A stretch of DNA of 64,000 nucleotides from Branchipolynoe longqiensis. Lineage: Eukaryota > Annelida > Polychaeta > Phyllodocida > Polynoidae. Under the pieces are notes generated by a model. That model made no database searches and had not been told where the DNA came from. It saw only the letters and a program-made list of their open reading frames with translations. Both the position numbers and the translations under genes were made by a program. The stretch is taken from the NCBI GenBank assembly GCA_030323885.1, contig CM059191.1:106436844-106500843 (forward strand), read 5' to 3'. Below, in pieces: positions 23,031-35,292 of this stretch (the stretch's first letter is position 1; every line of letters starts with the position of its first letter).

Positions 23031-24580
23031 GTGAGGAACGTGTGGCAAAGGCCTTGTCGTCATGGCAACACTAACCATCCCACACACAGCTATATGTCTG
23101 TTCTTGTGGTAAGGTTCTCATACGAAATCTTTGTTTTCAAATTATCCACAATATAGTATTTCCGGGTTACTCGGCCGCTCAGAGCTCGAAAGAATACCAT
23201 AAAACTCTCCGCTTCATATCACCTGTGATGCCTCCCTTAACCGACCCTGAATCAAACCCATCAACAAACTCATGAGGAAGAAAGGTAAGACAAGTTACAC
23301 AAGATTAACAGTGAAGAAGTTGTGCTTTATTGGCATCAACTCCTGTCCACCTATATGTGACCTATGACCCTCACTCCTTACCTTCTGTCCACACAGAATC
23401 TCATTACCTCTTTAGCCTGTCTATGAATCCCCGCCTCTTTTGGTTGTTGCACTCAGCTCAATTTGGATAAATGAATTTTGGTAGCATCAGACACAGTGTC
23501 TGGGGTCCTGCTCTAGAGTAGGTGTGTCTCACTCAAGAGCCAAGAGTAGAGTGATCCCTCTCCAGTGTGCCTGAAGCAGGGTGTTGACTAATTAATTAAT
23601 CTCAAAGTGAGGCTAGTGTGGTCAGAGGGCCAAGGTAGTGTAGGTGACTGGACATTCCCACAGCCAGCCAATCAGGCACCCCCACAGCCCGGGGTGGGTG
23701 TCACCCCCCAGTAGGGCTGGCTGTCACTCAACCCAGCTGCAGGTGGTGTTCTGTGTGTATATGCAGATTAGGCGTTCTGTGTGTATATGCAGATTAGGCT
23801 GGTGTGCCCGCCCAGTGGTCATGTAGGGACAGGTAGCTGCAAACAGTTACAATAGATCTCTGTTAAAATGGCCTTTTCTCCAATTGGACTCTTTATGGAT
23901 GCATAGAGAAACATTTCAACAATCATGTGCTGTTTCTTATATAGGAACATATCTTCATTAATCTCAGGCCTCACATATGAACATATATTTCACATAGCTT
24001 ATATCATGTCAGAATGGGAGTGGGATATAATTACTTTTAGTTTACATAACATTGTCCTCACTCCGTCGCCCAAGAATAATAATGCTCTCTGCCAATATAT
24101 AATTCTGAACCGAAAATCCGTATATTTTTACATCATCATCATCATGCTGTCGGTCGCGATGCGACAAAGACTGCTTTCATTACTTGACTGCCGCTCTCCT
24201 ACGGTTGTACATTTCATGAAAGCTGCCTGCAAAAGTGTTGAAGTGCTGCTGGCTTTTGCAAGTTACCAGCGGCACTCTCTCGGGGAGCAAATAGAGGTTT
24301 CACACCGGCAAGAACATGTCAAGACAGGCGCAAAACTATTTGTCCCTGCAGTGGCTGGTCGGGAGATGTTGGGAGTTCCATACATCAGCCACCCTTAATG
24401 CTGCCACAGTGACATGGTTTTCTGTTTAGGGTTTGCTCCCTTAGCCTTCGGTTCTGTCAAGAACCTGTACCACAAGGCAGTGGTTTACAACTATGCAAGG
24501 CAGGGGCGTCAAACTCCCTGAGGTATTGCTATACCTGCAATACCTGCATACCAACTATTTTTACAACAAGGTCAATATAC
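23031..24580. other. Intron 4 sequence without recognised repeats
   Basis: The interval is mostly unique-looking. A 157-codon open frame at 23925-24398 has no acceptor or donor that would fit the phase-1 junction of exons 4 and 5, and I do not recognise its translation. Confidence 0.4.
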
Positions 24581-24762
24581 TGTCGTGGGTGTGATGAAAA
24601 TGGGAAATATTGTGCCCAGAGCGGGACTCGAACCCACATCTCTTTACATTCCTGGCCAGTGTGCTAACCATTACACCACCTAGGCTCCCCGATATCACCA
24701 CACTACACACGCCTACCTGTCTATGTGGTTACTTGCCTCAGAGATCAGTGCAGACTACTACA
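24581..24762 (-). mobile_element. 182-bp tRNA-like element (SINE-3), copy 1
   Basis: The ends TGTCGTGGG and (inverted) TGTAGTAGT resemble short inverted repeats. The minus strand contains a tRNA Gln/Glu-like block: 'ggtggtgtaatggttagcac' D-arm and 'gtgggttcgagtcccgc' T-arm. Two younger copies are at 58951 and 59272. The anticodon arm does not fold properly, so it is not a working tRNA gene. Confidence 0.6.
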
Positions 24763-24973
24763 ATACTAAAAGAAATCTATTTTCGAAAGAAACACAACAA
24801 TGCAGAAATCAGCTGTGATAATTTTATGGGGGCGGAGACCTTTTGAAATATCATTATGTGAATTTTGTTCTATTCATAGAGGTGCTCAGTGAATATGCGT
24901 GCCATAACCCTGAACTGAGAGGAATTTACAGTTAGCTGTTATGACAATCTTTGCCATCTTCAATATCCCTTAA

Positions 24974-25765
24974 GGCCCTGTCACATTACGGCGTATGGCG
25001 GGAGCGTATGGAAAACCTACGTAGAAAATGGGAAAAAACTGCGCAGGACAACGTATTGTGACCTCTGGTGACCTCTCAGGTGTTTTTGAGCGTATGCGTA
25101 ACCTATGAGGAGCATATGAGAGCGCACTGTGACATTTGTTGACGGTTTTGATGGGCATGTGGAGCGTATGAGGAGCGTACGAGGAGCGTATGCGAAGCGT
25201 ATGTGAAGCGTATGCAAGACCTATGTTATCTCTCCTCGGTCCGCCACCCGGTGGCTCCTGGGTATATAGTGCATCGCCTTTATATACCGAGACCATAGGT
25301 CGGGGATACGCCGCCATATGCTACTCATACGCTTTGCATACGCTACGCATATGCTCCCATACGCAACTCGTAGGTTCTGCGTACGCTTCATACGCCAGAG
25401 ATACGCCCGTGATGCAAGTTGAGCGTAAGAGTAGTGTATGCCAGCATACCCATAGCATACGTCGGCATACCCCTAGCGTATGAGGAGTGTATGCCGGCGT
25501 ATGAGAAGCGTATGAGTAGCATATGAACCATACGCTCCCGTAGGTTGAGATTTTTTGAGCATGCACAAAAACATTTGGACGGACGGACGGGAGAAAGCGT
25601 ATGGCAGCGTACAATGGCGTACGGCGGCATAGGCCGGCACATAACGGCTTATGCGTAGCATACGTGTAGCATATGCGTAGCGTATGGCGGCGTATGCCAA
25701 CGTATATGACGTAACGCGCCTACGCTGCCGTATGCTCCCGCAAAAAACCCTAATGTGACACCCCC
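24974..25765. mobile_element. Foldback element built from CGTATG motifs
   Basis: The left end GGCCCTGTCACATTACGG and the inverted right end GGGGGTGTCACATTAGGG are terminal inverted repeats, with TTAA (left) and TTTA (right) beside them. The roughly 790-bp interior is almost entirely reiterated 7-10 bp words containing GCGTATG or CATACGC in both orientations. A central TTTTGAGCATGCACAAAAAC segment is shared with the elements at 54881 and 55635. Open frames across it are repeat translations. Confidence 0.7.
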
Positions 25766-25916
25766 TTTAGCCATACCATGGTTGACAATATTAGAAACAG
25801 TTTTATTTTAAAGGGAATTCATGTGGGTTAAAAAAAAACACCAAAAAAACACCAAAAAGCAAGCTATATCAACAAAAAAGATTGGTCTACTTTCATTAAT
25901 ACTGCATATGCATCAG

Positions 25917-25994
25917 GGAGACTAGGTGGTGTAATGGTTAGCACGCTAGCCTCGTAATGGCAAAAAGTGTGGGTTCGAATCCACACTTTTTGCA
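25917..25994 (+). other. tRNA-Thr(CGT)-like head fused to SINE-1 body
   Basis: The sequence 'actaggtggtgtaatggttagcacgctagcctcgtaatgg' has a D-arm, CGT at the anticodon position and a T-arm 'gtgtgggttcgaatccacac'. SINE-1 body sequence follows directly ('gcaaggattggcttgcc...ggataatgtgactgaatggg'). It looks like a chimeric SINE rather than a tRNA gene. Confidence 0.5.
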
Positions 25995-26310
25995 AGGATT
26001 GGCTTGCCATCGTGTTTGGATAATGTGACTGAATGGGATATCGGGTTATGGTGCCAGTGGTACTGTATCCCAGGAGGCAGCACTAAAAATCAATATTCAT
26101 CGCTACCTAGCCCTATCCTAGTAATGCCGAGCGCCATGCTAGGTAGCGACAAGTATTAATATATTTGTTTACGTTTTACATCCTAGCAACATCTAAGGTC
26201 ACATCAGGACGTGTACGGACATGTGATAGTGCGCACTGATGGGAGACCCACTGGGAGGCAAGGCCGCCAGTACCATGCCCCGATATCGCACTCAGTCACA
26301 TTCTGAAACA
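25995..26310. mobile_element. SINE-1 bodies in opposite orientation
   Basis: A plus-strand SINE-1 body (26005-26095) is followed by minus-strand SINE-1 sequence (26095-26305, with 'catcctagcaacatctaaggtcacatcagg' and 'cgatatcgcactcagtcacatt'). Together they form an imperfect inverted pair just upstream of exon 5. Confidence 0.65.
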
Positions 26311-26393
26311 AACAATTACTGGCATGGTTAAAAAGCTCCAAAGGGGGCGCGAGCTGGTTTGCTAAGCTAATCAATATGTTCACTTTGACTCAG

Positions 26394-26555
26394 ATGCAGC
26401 CTATGCATCTATGGACCAGGAGATCCTGCAGTACATGGTGCGGTACGACGGAGAGGAGGCCATCAAGAAGATTACGATGCGCGATCTGCGCCATGTTATC
26501 CCACTGCTCATCATGCGGTGCTTCAGTATCAGCGAAGAGCCGTACCAGCGCAAAG
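26394..26555 (+). CDS. Long gene, exon 5: charged core segment
   Basis: The acceptor 'cactttgactcag' ends at 26393 and the donor is AAAG|gtagac at 26556. The 162-nt exon is phase 1 at both ends. It encodes 54 residues including ASMDQEILQYMVRYDGEEA, KKITMRDLRHVIPLLIMRCF and a final SISEEPYQRK. The alternating charged and hydrophobic pattern suggests a folded, helical domain. I do not recognise the family. Read-through past the donor meets a TAG within six codons. The last 34 nt and the donor are repeated about 28 times downstream. Confidence 0.78.
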
Positions 26556-28300
26556 GTAGACACCTGCGGTAGTTACAAACCACTTTCAGTATCAGCGAAG
26601 AACCGTACCAGCGCAAAGGTAGACACCTGCGGTAGTTACAAACCACTTTCAGTATCAGCGAAGAACCGTACCAGCACAAAGGTTGACACCTGCAGTAGTT
26701 ACAAACCACTTTCAGTATCAGCGAAGAACCGTACCAGCACAAAGGTAGACACCTGCGGTAGTTACAAACCACTTTCAGTATCAGCGAAGAACCGTACCAG
26801 CACAAAGGTAGACACCTGCAGTAGTTACAAACCACTTTCAGTATCAGCGAAGAACCGTACCAGCGCAAAGGTAGACACCTGCGGTAGTTACCAAACCACT
26901 TTCAGTATCAGCGAAGAGACCGTACCAGCACAAAGGTAGACACCTGCAGTAGTTACAAACACTTTCAGTATCAGCGAAGAACCGTACCAGCACAAAGGTA
27001 GACACCTGCAGTAGTTACAAACCACTTTCAGTATCAGGGAAGAACCATACCAGCGCAAAGGTAGACACCTGCGGTAGTTACAAACCACTTTCAGTATCAG
27101 CGAAAAACCGTACCAGCGCAAAGGTAGACACCTGCGGTAGTTACAAACCACTTTCAGTATCAGCGAAACCGTACCAGCGCAAGGTAGCCGGGTACCAGCA
27201 CAAAGGTAGACACCTGCCGGTAGTTACAAACCACTTTCAGTATCAGCGAAGAACCGTACCAGCACAAAGGTAGACACCTGCAGTAGTTACAAACCACTTT
27301 CAGTATCAGCGAAGAACCGTACCAGCACAAAGGTAGACACCTGCAGTAGTTACAAACCACTTTCAGTATCAGCGAAGAACCGTACCAGCACAAAGGTAGA
27401 CACCTGCGGTAGTTACAAACCACTTTCAGTATCAGCGAAGAACCGTACCAGCACAAAGGTAGACACCTGCAGTAGTTACAAACCACTTTCAGTATCAGCG
27501 AAGAACCGTACCAGCGCAAAGGTGGACACCTGCGGTAGTTACAAACCACTTTCAGTATCAGCGAAGAGCCGTACCAGCGCAAAGGTAGACACCTGCGGTA
27601 GTTACAAACCACTTTCAGTATCAGCGAAGAACCGTACCAGCACAAAGGTAGACACCTGCAGTAGTTACAAACCACTTTCAGTATCAGCGAAGAGCCGTAC
27701 CAGCACAAAGGTAGACACCTGCAGTAGTTACAAACCACTTTCAGTATCAGCGAAGAACCGTACCAGCACAAAGGTAGACACCTGCAGTAGTTACAAACCA
27801 CTTTCAGTATCAGCGAAGAACCGTACCAGCACAAAGGTAGACACCTGCAGTAGTTACAAACCACTTTCAGTATCAGCGAAGAACCGTACCAGCACAAAGG
27901 TAGACACCTGCAGTAGTTACAAACCACTTTCAGTATCAGCGAAGAGCCGTACCAGCACAAAGGTAGACACCTGCGGTAGTTACAAACCACTTTCAGTATC
28001 AGCGAAGAACCGTACCAGCACAAAGGTAGACACCTGCAGTAGTTACAAACCACTTTCAGTATCAGCGAAGAACCGTACCAGCACAAAGGTACACCTGCGG
28101 TAGTTACAAACCACTTTCAGTATCAGCGAAGAGCCGTACCAGCGCAAAGGTAGACACCTGCGGTAGTTACAAACCACTTTCAGTATCAGCGAAGAGCCAT
28201 ACCAGCGCAAGGGTAGACATTTGTGGTAGTTACAGACCACTCTCAGTATCAGCGAAAAGCTGTGCCAGCGCAAAGGTAGACAGACACCTGCGGTAGTTAA
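26522..28300. repeat. 63-bp array made of the exon 5 splice junction (about 28 copies)
   Basis: The unit is TTCAGTATCAGCGAAGARCC, then GTACCAGCRCAAAGGTAGAC, then ACCTGCRGTAGTTACAAACC and ACT (63 bp, 27301 to 27364). The first 34 nt are exon 5 coding sequence and the rest is the start of intron 5. Every unit therefore carries the donor AAAG|gtagac, and from the second on an acceptor-like 'accactttcag', bracketing a 29-nt pseudo-exon. The array breaks at 27170-27215. Long open frames on both strands follow from the 21-codon period and are not separate genes. Confidence 0.95.
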
Positions 28301-28480
28301 CATTTTGATGTGAAAACTAGAATTAATTTAGCATGTTTGCATTTTTAATATCTAAGTTAACGCTTTAAAATAGAAGTTACTTCAAACTAATGTAAAGTAC
28401 ACAATAACGATGAATATAAGATATTTATCTATAAATATATGATATAAATGCAATACTATCGGATTATATAACCGTAACTT
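28301..28480 (-). mobile_element. MITE family A, half copy
   Basis: The sequence 'aattaatttagcatgtttgca' through 'atcggattatataaccgtaactta' matches one half of family A. It begins immediately after the 63-bp array. Confidence 0.55.
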
Positions 28481-28828
28481 ATAACTGGTCAGAGAAAAAT
28501 AACCAGTTATTGACTTTGCACTGGGAATAATCTGATCAACTGTGCATTACAATATGTATTACCATTAATATAGAGGTGTTTTCAACATCATTTGGGAATT
28601 TTAATTAGATGCTTACAGAATTTGTATTGACATAAGATACACATTTTAGACATGATCGACAATTTCATCATTGTAATATTCCGGGTCGGTGTCGGTGTTT
28701 GAAAAGTTGATCTGTTTATACTTTGTGATACAAAAGGTTTTGACAAGTTTCTAGATTAACATAGGAGGAATAGCCCACACATACATTACACACATGGTAC
28801 TTGGATACAAGAGTGCCTTCTGTTCGGT

Positions 28829-29160
28829 CCAATGGACGGTCGATGCCCTTTTGATGCCCTCGGATCTCCTCTGGTGTCGATGCCGATGCCCTTGGAGATC
28901 CTCTGGTGTCGACGTCGATGCCCTTGGAGATCCTCTGGTGTCGATGCAGAAGCCCTTAGATCTCCTCTGGTGTCAATGCTGATGCCCTAGGATCTCCTCT
29001 GGTGTTGATGCTGATGCCCTTGGATCTCCTCTGGTGTCGATGCTGATGCCCTTGGAGATCCTCTGGTGTCGATGCTGATGTCCTCGGATCTCCTCTGGTG
29101 TCGATACTGATACCCTTGGAGATTCTCTGGTGTCGATGCCCTTGAAGCTCCTCTGGTGTT
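28829..29160. repeat. Minisatellite of about 32 bp (about 9-10 units)
   Basis: The unit contains CTCCTCTGGTGTCGATGCTG followed by ATGCCCTTGGAT; spacings of 32 bp were measured at 28977, 29009, 29041 and 29073, with some shorter units. It ends about 55 bp before exon 6 and contributes to the intron 5 sequence just upstream of the acceptor. Confidence 0.9.
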
Positions 29161-29216
29161 GAGGTGTTCGCTGTGTGTGGTTGGCCTGCTGCTTGTAAGC
29201 AGTCTGTCTTTGCCAG

Positions 29217-29368
29217 TTCGCGGGATGTGGACGGAAAAGCCCTCAGGCTGGCCCAGCCACGTCCCCTACTGCGACCCAAACAACAAGAAGACCACCGGCA
29301 AGCCTAAGAAGAGCACCCTGCTGCAGATGTTCGTCTACCTGAAGGACCACTACACCACCAACTACGGG
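29217..29368 (+). CDS. Long gene, exon 6: WTEKPSGWPSHVPYCDPNN segment
   Basis: The acceptor 'tctgtctttgccag' ends at 29216. The exon enters in phase 1, as exon 5 requires. It encodes a Trp/Pro/Lys-rich stretch (WTEKPSGWPSHVPYCDPNN, then KPKKSTLLQMFVYLKDHYTT). The best end is GGG|gtcagc at 29368, in phase 0, which matches exon 7; the donor is weak. The sequence looks like a conserved domain, but I cannot name it. Basic and aromatic residues would suit nucleic-acid or protein binding (inference). A SINE-1 begins 40 bp downstream. Confidence 0.7.
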
Positions 29369-29407
29369 GTCAGCTGCTCTCTGTGCTTCCAGTTTCTAGT
29401 GGCAACA

Positions 29408-29745
29408 CCAGACGGGATGGCAGAATGAGTTGAGCGTCCATCTCCCGTTTTGGAATAGGGTGGGATTCAAATGCACGGGTTCGAACCTGTATTGAGTCAA
29501 ACCAATGACTACAAAATTTATACTTGTCACTTCCTAGCCAGGCACTCTGCATTATTGCGATCGGGCAAGGACTGGTTGGCTCAGTGTCCAGATAATGTGA
29601 CTGAGTGGGATATCAGGTCATGGTGCTGGCTGGTCTTCCAGTGGGGCAGCACTATAAAGTCGCCAGGAGTGTGCACTCTCACAAGTCGGTACCCGTCCTG
29701 ATATGACCTTAGATGTTGCCAGGACGTAAAACTCCCAAAAACCGA
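29408..29745 (+). mobile_element. SINE-1, full-length type
   Basis: The head ACCAGACGGGATGGCAGAA, the B-box GGGTTCGAACC, the body and the tail 'gttgccaggacgtaaaactcc' are all present. Confidence 0.85.
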
Positions 29746-29972
29746 CCCACCATCTAGTGGCAAGTCATGTAGCCTCGAGCTTATAGATTCCAGGTGCAAT
29801 CCAAACAGGCGGAACCATTGTAGATCGACTCAGTTAGGCAGGGAGGGGCTGGTGGAAATGTTCACGTGTTCCTTTTTGTCGGATGCGATTGACCCGTGTT
29901 AGACGTGGAAAGGAATTGATTTGTGACAAGAATTCTGCTCATTACTCGCCATGAACATGGTCTTTGTACAGT

Positions 29973-32900
29973 CACCATCACTCACTCACTCACTCACTCA
30001 CTCACTCACTCACTCACATACACATCTATCCACGCATCCACTCATTCACACACTCACACATCCATCCATTCACTCACCCACTCATTCACACACTCACACA
30101 TCCACCCATTCACTCATTCACACACTCACACATCCACCCATTCACTCACCCACTCATTCACACACTCACACATCCACCCATTCACTCACCCACTCATTCA
30201 CATACTCACACATCTATCCACCCATTCACTCACCCACTCATTCACACACTCACACATCCACCCATTCACTCACCCACTCATTCACACACTCACACATCCA
30301 TCCACCCATTCACTCACCCACTCATTCACCCACTCACACATCCATCCATTCACTCACACACTCATTCACACACTCACACATCTATCCACCCATTCACTCA
30401 CCTACTCATTCACACACTCACACATCCATCCATTCACTCACCTACTCATTCACACACTCACACATCCACCCACTCATTCACACACTCATCCACCCATTCA
30501 CTCACCCACTCATTCACACACTCACACATCCATCCACCCATTCACTCACCCACTCATTCACACACTCACACATCCATCCATTCACTTACCCACTCATTCA
30601 CACACTCACACATCCACCCATTCACTCACCCACTCATTCACACACTCACACATCCATCCACCCATTCACTCACCCACTCATTCACACACTCACACATCCA
30701 CCCATTCACTCACCCACTCATTCACACACTCACACATCCACCCATTCACTCACCCACTCATTCACACACTCACACATCCACCCATTCACTCACCCACTCA
30801 TTCACACACTCACACATCCACCCATCACTCACCACTCATTCACACACTCACACATCCACCCATTCACCAGCCACTCATTCACACACTCACACCATCCACC
30901 CATTCACTCACCCACTCATTCACACACTCACACTATCCACCCATTCACTCACCCACTCATTCACACACTCACACATCCACCCATTCACTCACCCACTCAT
31001 TCACACACTCACACATCCACACCCATTCACTCACCCACTCATTCACACACTCACACATCCACCCATTCACTCACCCACTCATTCACACACTCACACATCC
31101 ACCCATTCACTCACCCACTCATTCACACACTCACACATCCACCCATTCACTCATTCACACAGTCACACATCCACCCATTCACTCACCCACTCATTCAGAC
31201 ACTCACACACCCATCCATTCACTCACCCACTCATTCACACACTCACACATCCAGCCATTCACTCACCCACTCATTCACACACTCACACACCCACCCATTC
31301 ACTCACCCACTCATTCACCCGCTCACTCATTCAAGCACCCATTCACTCATCCACTCATTCACACACATCCATCCATTCACTCACCCACTCATCCACTCTC
31401 ACACACCACCATCACTCACCCACTCATTCACACACTCACACATCCATCCATTCACTCACCCACTCATTCACACACTCACACATCCACCCATTCACTCACC
31501 CACTCATTCACACACTCACACACCCATCCACCCATTCACTCACCCATTCATTCAGACACTTACACATCCATTCATTCACTCACCCACTCATTCACACACT
31601 CACACATCCACGCATTCACTCACCCACTCATTCACACACTCACACATCCACCCATTCACACACTCACACACCCATCCAATCACTCACCCACTCAGTCACA
31701 CACTCACACATCTATCCATTCACTCAGCCACTCATTCACACACTCACACATCCACGCATTCACTCACCCACTCATTCACATACTCACACATCCACCCATT
31801 CACTCACCCACTCATTCACACACTCACACATCCACCCATTCACTCACCCACTCATTCAGACACTCACACACCCACCCATTCACTCACACACTCACACATC
31901 CATTCACTCACCCACTCATTCACACACCCATCCACCCATTCACTCACCCACTCATTCACACACTCACACATCCATTCACTCACCCACTCATTCACACACT
32001 CACACATCCATCCATTCACTCACCCACTCATTCACATACTCACACATCTATCCACCCATTCACTCACCCACTCATTCACACACTCACACATCCACCCATT
32101 CACTCACCCACTCATTCACACACTCACACATCCATTCACTCACCCACTCATTCACACACTCACACACCCATACATTCACTCACCCACTCATTCACACACT
32201 CACACATCCATCCATTCACTCACCCACTCATTCACACACTCACACATCCATTCACTCACCCACTCATTCACACACTCACACATCCATTCACTCACCCACT
32301 CATTCACACACTCACACATCCACCCATTCACTCACCCACTCATTCACATACTCACACACCCATTCACTCACCCACTCATTCACACACTCACACATCCATC
32401 CATTCACTTACGCACTCATTCACACACTCACACATCCATCCACCCATTCACTCACACACTCATTCACACACTCACACATCCACCCATTCACTCACCCACT
32501 CATTCAGACACTCACACACCCACCCATTCACTCACCCACTCAGTCACACACTCACACATCCACCCATTCACTCACCCACTCATTCACCCACTCACACATC
32601 CACCCATTCACTCGTACACTCATTCACACACTCACACATCCATCCACCCATTCACTCACCCACTCATTCACACACTCACACATCCACCCATTCACTCACC
32701 CACTCATTCAGACACTCACACATCCATCCATTCACTCACCTACTCATTCACACACTCACACATCCATCCATTCACTCACCCACTCATTCACACACTCACG
32801 CATCCACCCATTCACTCACCCACTCATTCACACACTCACACATCCATCCACCCATTCACTCACCCACTCATTCACACACTCACACATCCACCCATTCACT

Positions 32901-34540
32901 CGTACACTCATTCACACACTCACACATCCATCCACCCATTCACTCACCCACTCATTCACACACTCACACATCCACCCATTCACTCACCCACTCATTCAGA
33001 CACTCACACATCCAGCCATTCACTCACCCACTCATTCAGACACTCACACAGCCACCCATTCACTCATTCACACACTCACACACCCACCCATTCACTCACC
33101 CACTCATTCACACACTCACACACCCATTCACTCACCCACTCATTCACATACTCACACATCCATCCACCCATTCACTCACCCACTCATTCACACACTCACA
33201 CATCCACCCATTCACTCACCCACTCATTCACACATCTATCCATTCACTCACCCACTCATTCACACACTCACACATCCATTCACTCACCCACTCATTCAGA
33301 CACTCACACACCCACCCATTCACTCACCCACTCATTCACACACTCACACATCCACCCATTCACTCACCCACTCATTCACACTCTCACACATCCATCCATT
33401 CACTCATCCACTCATTCACACACTCACACATCCACTCATCCACTCATTCACACACTCACACATCCACCCATTCACTCACCCACTCATTCACACACTCACA
33501 CATCTATCCACCCATTCACTCATTCACACACTCACACATTCACTCACCCACTCATTCACACACTCACACACCCATCCACCCATTCACTCACCCACTCATT
33601 CACACACTCACACATCCACCCATTCACTCACCCACTCATTCACACACTCACACATCCATCCATTCACTCACCCACTCATTCACACACTCACACATCCACC
33701 CATTCACTCACCCACTCATTCACACACTCACACACCCATTCACTCACCCACTCATTCACACACTCACACATCGACCCATTCACTCACCCACTCATTCACA
33801 CACTCACACATCCACCCATTCACTCACCCACTCATTCACACACTCACACACCTATCCACCCATTCACTCACCCACTCATTCACACACTCACACATCCACC
33901 CATTCTCTCACCCACTCATTCACACACCCATCCACCCATTCACTCACCCACTCATTCACACACTCACACATCCACCCATTCACTCACCCACTCATTCACA
34001 CACTCACACATCCATTCACTCACCCACTCATTCACACACTCACACATCCATCCACCCATTCACTCACACACTCATTCACACACTCACACATCTATCCACC
34101 CATTCACTCACCCACTCATTCAGACACTCACACATCCATCCACCCATTCACTCACCCACTCATTCAGACACTCACACATCCACCCATTCACTCACCCACT
34201 CATTCACACACTCACACATCCACCCATTCACTCACCCACTCATTCACACACTCACACATCCACCCATTCACTCACCCACTCATTCACACACTCACACATC
34301 CATCCATTCACTCACCTACTGATTCACACACTCACACATCCACCCATTCACTCACCCACTCATTCACACACTCACACATCCATCCACCCATTCACCCACC
34401 CAAATATTCACTCACTCACCAACATGCCTCTACTAACTCACCTACCTTCACTCACTCACCCACTCACTTACCAACTCACACACACACACTTACACACACT
34501 TACCAACTCACTCACCCACTCACCCACCCACTCACCCACT
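29973..34540. repeat. 4.6-kb G-free tandem array, 40-bp unit
   Basis: The modal unit is CACACATCCACCCATTCACT followed by CACCCACTCATTCACACACT (40 bp; 34201 to 34241), with 36- and 44-bp variants that differ by a CATC word, so the array keeps a 4-bp register. The plus strand has almost no G. All three plus frames therefore stay open for about 1,450-1,540 codons and read as His/Thr/Ser/Pro repeats. These are not genes. The array fills most of intron 6. Confidence 0.95.
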
Positions 34541-34544
34541 GGTA

Positions 34545-35292
34545 ATAACTCCTGTGCACAATAGTCGTGTACTGTTATATAAACTGGCGTGTTACATTAC
34601 CTTTCTGGCCTCATCGCAAATTCGAGAAAATCACTTGCCATTAATTCCCAAAATTCGGAGTATTTGTTTTATTTACTGTGTTTTGAGTTCCTCTTTTTTC
34701 AGGGTGATGACTTAAAATAGAATTTAAATGAGAAAATGGTTGTCAACGACTGAAATTATCATAGGGCTATCTGATGATAAGTGTGTGCATTTTGGTGAGG
34801 AGGGAGGGATGCGGGTGTTCAGTTCACGTCCATTAATGGCAAGTCTGGTTGCTGTGGGTTGTTATGAGTTATTGTTTATATAAGTCCTAACTACGACAAT
34901 GATAACAACAAATGCAAGTTTGGTCTGAGGTATCTTTATATAACATTCTCTGGCAAGAAACGTCTTGCCTAACATCAACATACAAAATTTGAAATTGGTG
35001 GAGGAGTGGCGCAAACTGCCAGGTATATATACTGCTGGTGGTGGCGCCACTGGTGCTGGTAGCCCCGCAGCAAAGGTGCTGACACGTAACTATTGTCTAA
35101 CACAATATACTTGAAACGACTTCTCTGCTACTTATACATATATAATTCATTATATAATTTATACAATATTGGAAAAGAAACAATGGTAACAAAATTGGGA
35201 GATAAATGCCTTTGCACATTCAACATATGTGTCTTGATTATTTGTGAATTTGCGTTCTTCACTTTACCTAAATGCGGGTCGCCTTCTTGCAG
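34545..35292. other. Intron 6 remainder, unique-looking
   Basis: The sequence is AT-rich with a GGAGG tract near 34800. I see no exon or recognised repeat. Confidence 0.4.

Noticed and set aside
23925..24398. 157-codon plus-strand open frame as an extra exon or gene
   Set aside because: It has no splice sites that would fit the phase-1 junction of exons 4 and 5, no recognised domain and no promoter context.
24602..24690. Functional tRNA genes at the tRNA-like sites (3820, 24602, 25917, 51255, 58970, 59290)
   Set aside because: Acceptor or anticodon arms do not fold canonically and the sequences are parts of repeated elements.
24970..25700. Several Ala/Tyr/Arg/Ser-rich open frames on both strands
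   Set aside because: They arise from the reiterated CGTATG words of the foldback element.
27160..28086. 308-codon minus-strand open frame with a 21-residue repeat
   Set aside because: It is the antisense reading of the 63-bp splice-junction array; the period of 21 codons keeps it open by default.
29923..34564. Three overlapping open frames of about 1,450-1,540 codons, His/Thr/Ser/Pro-rich
   Set aside because: They are open in all three frames because the 40-bp array has no G on the plus strand. Frame-independent openness and the intron position argue against a protein.
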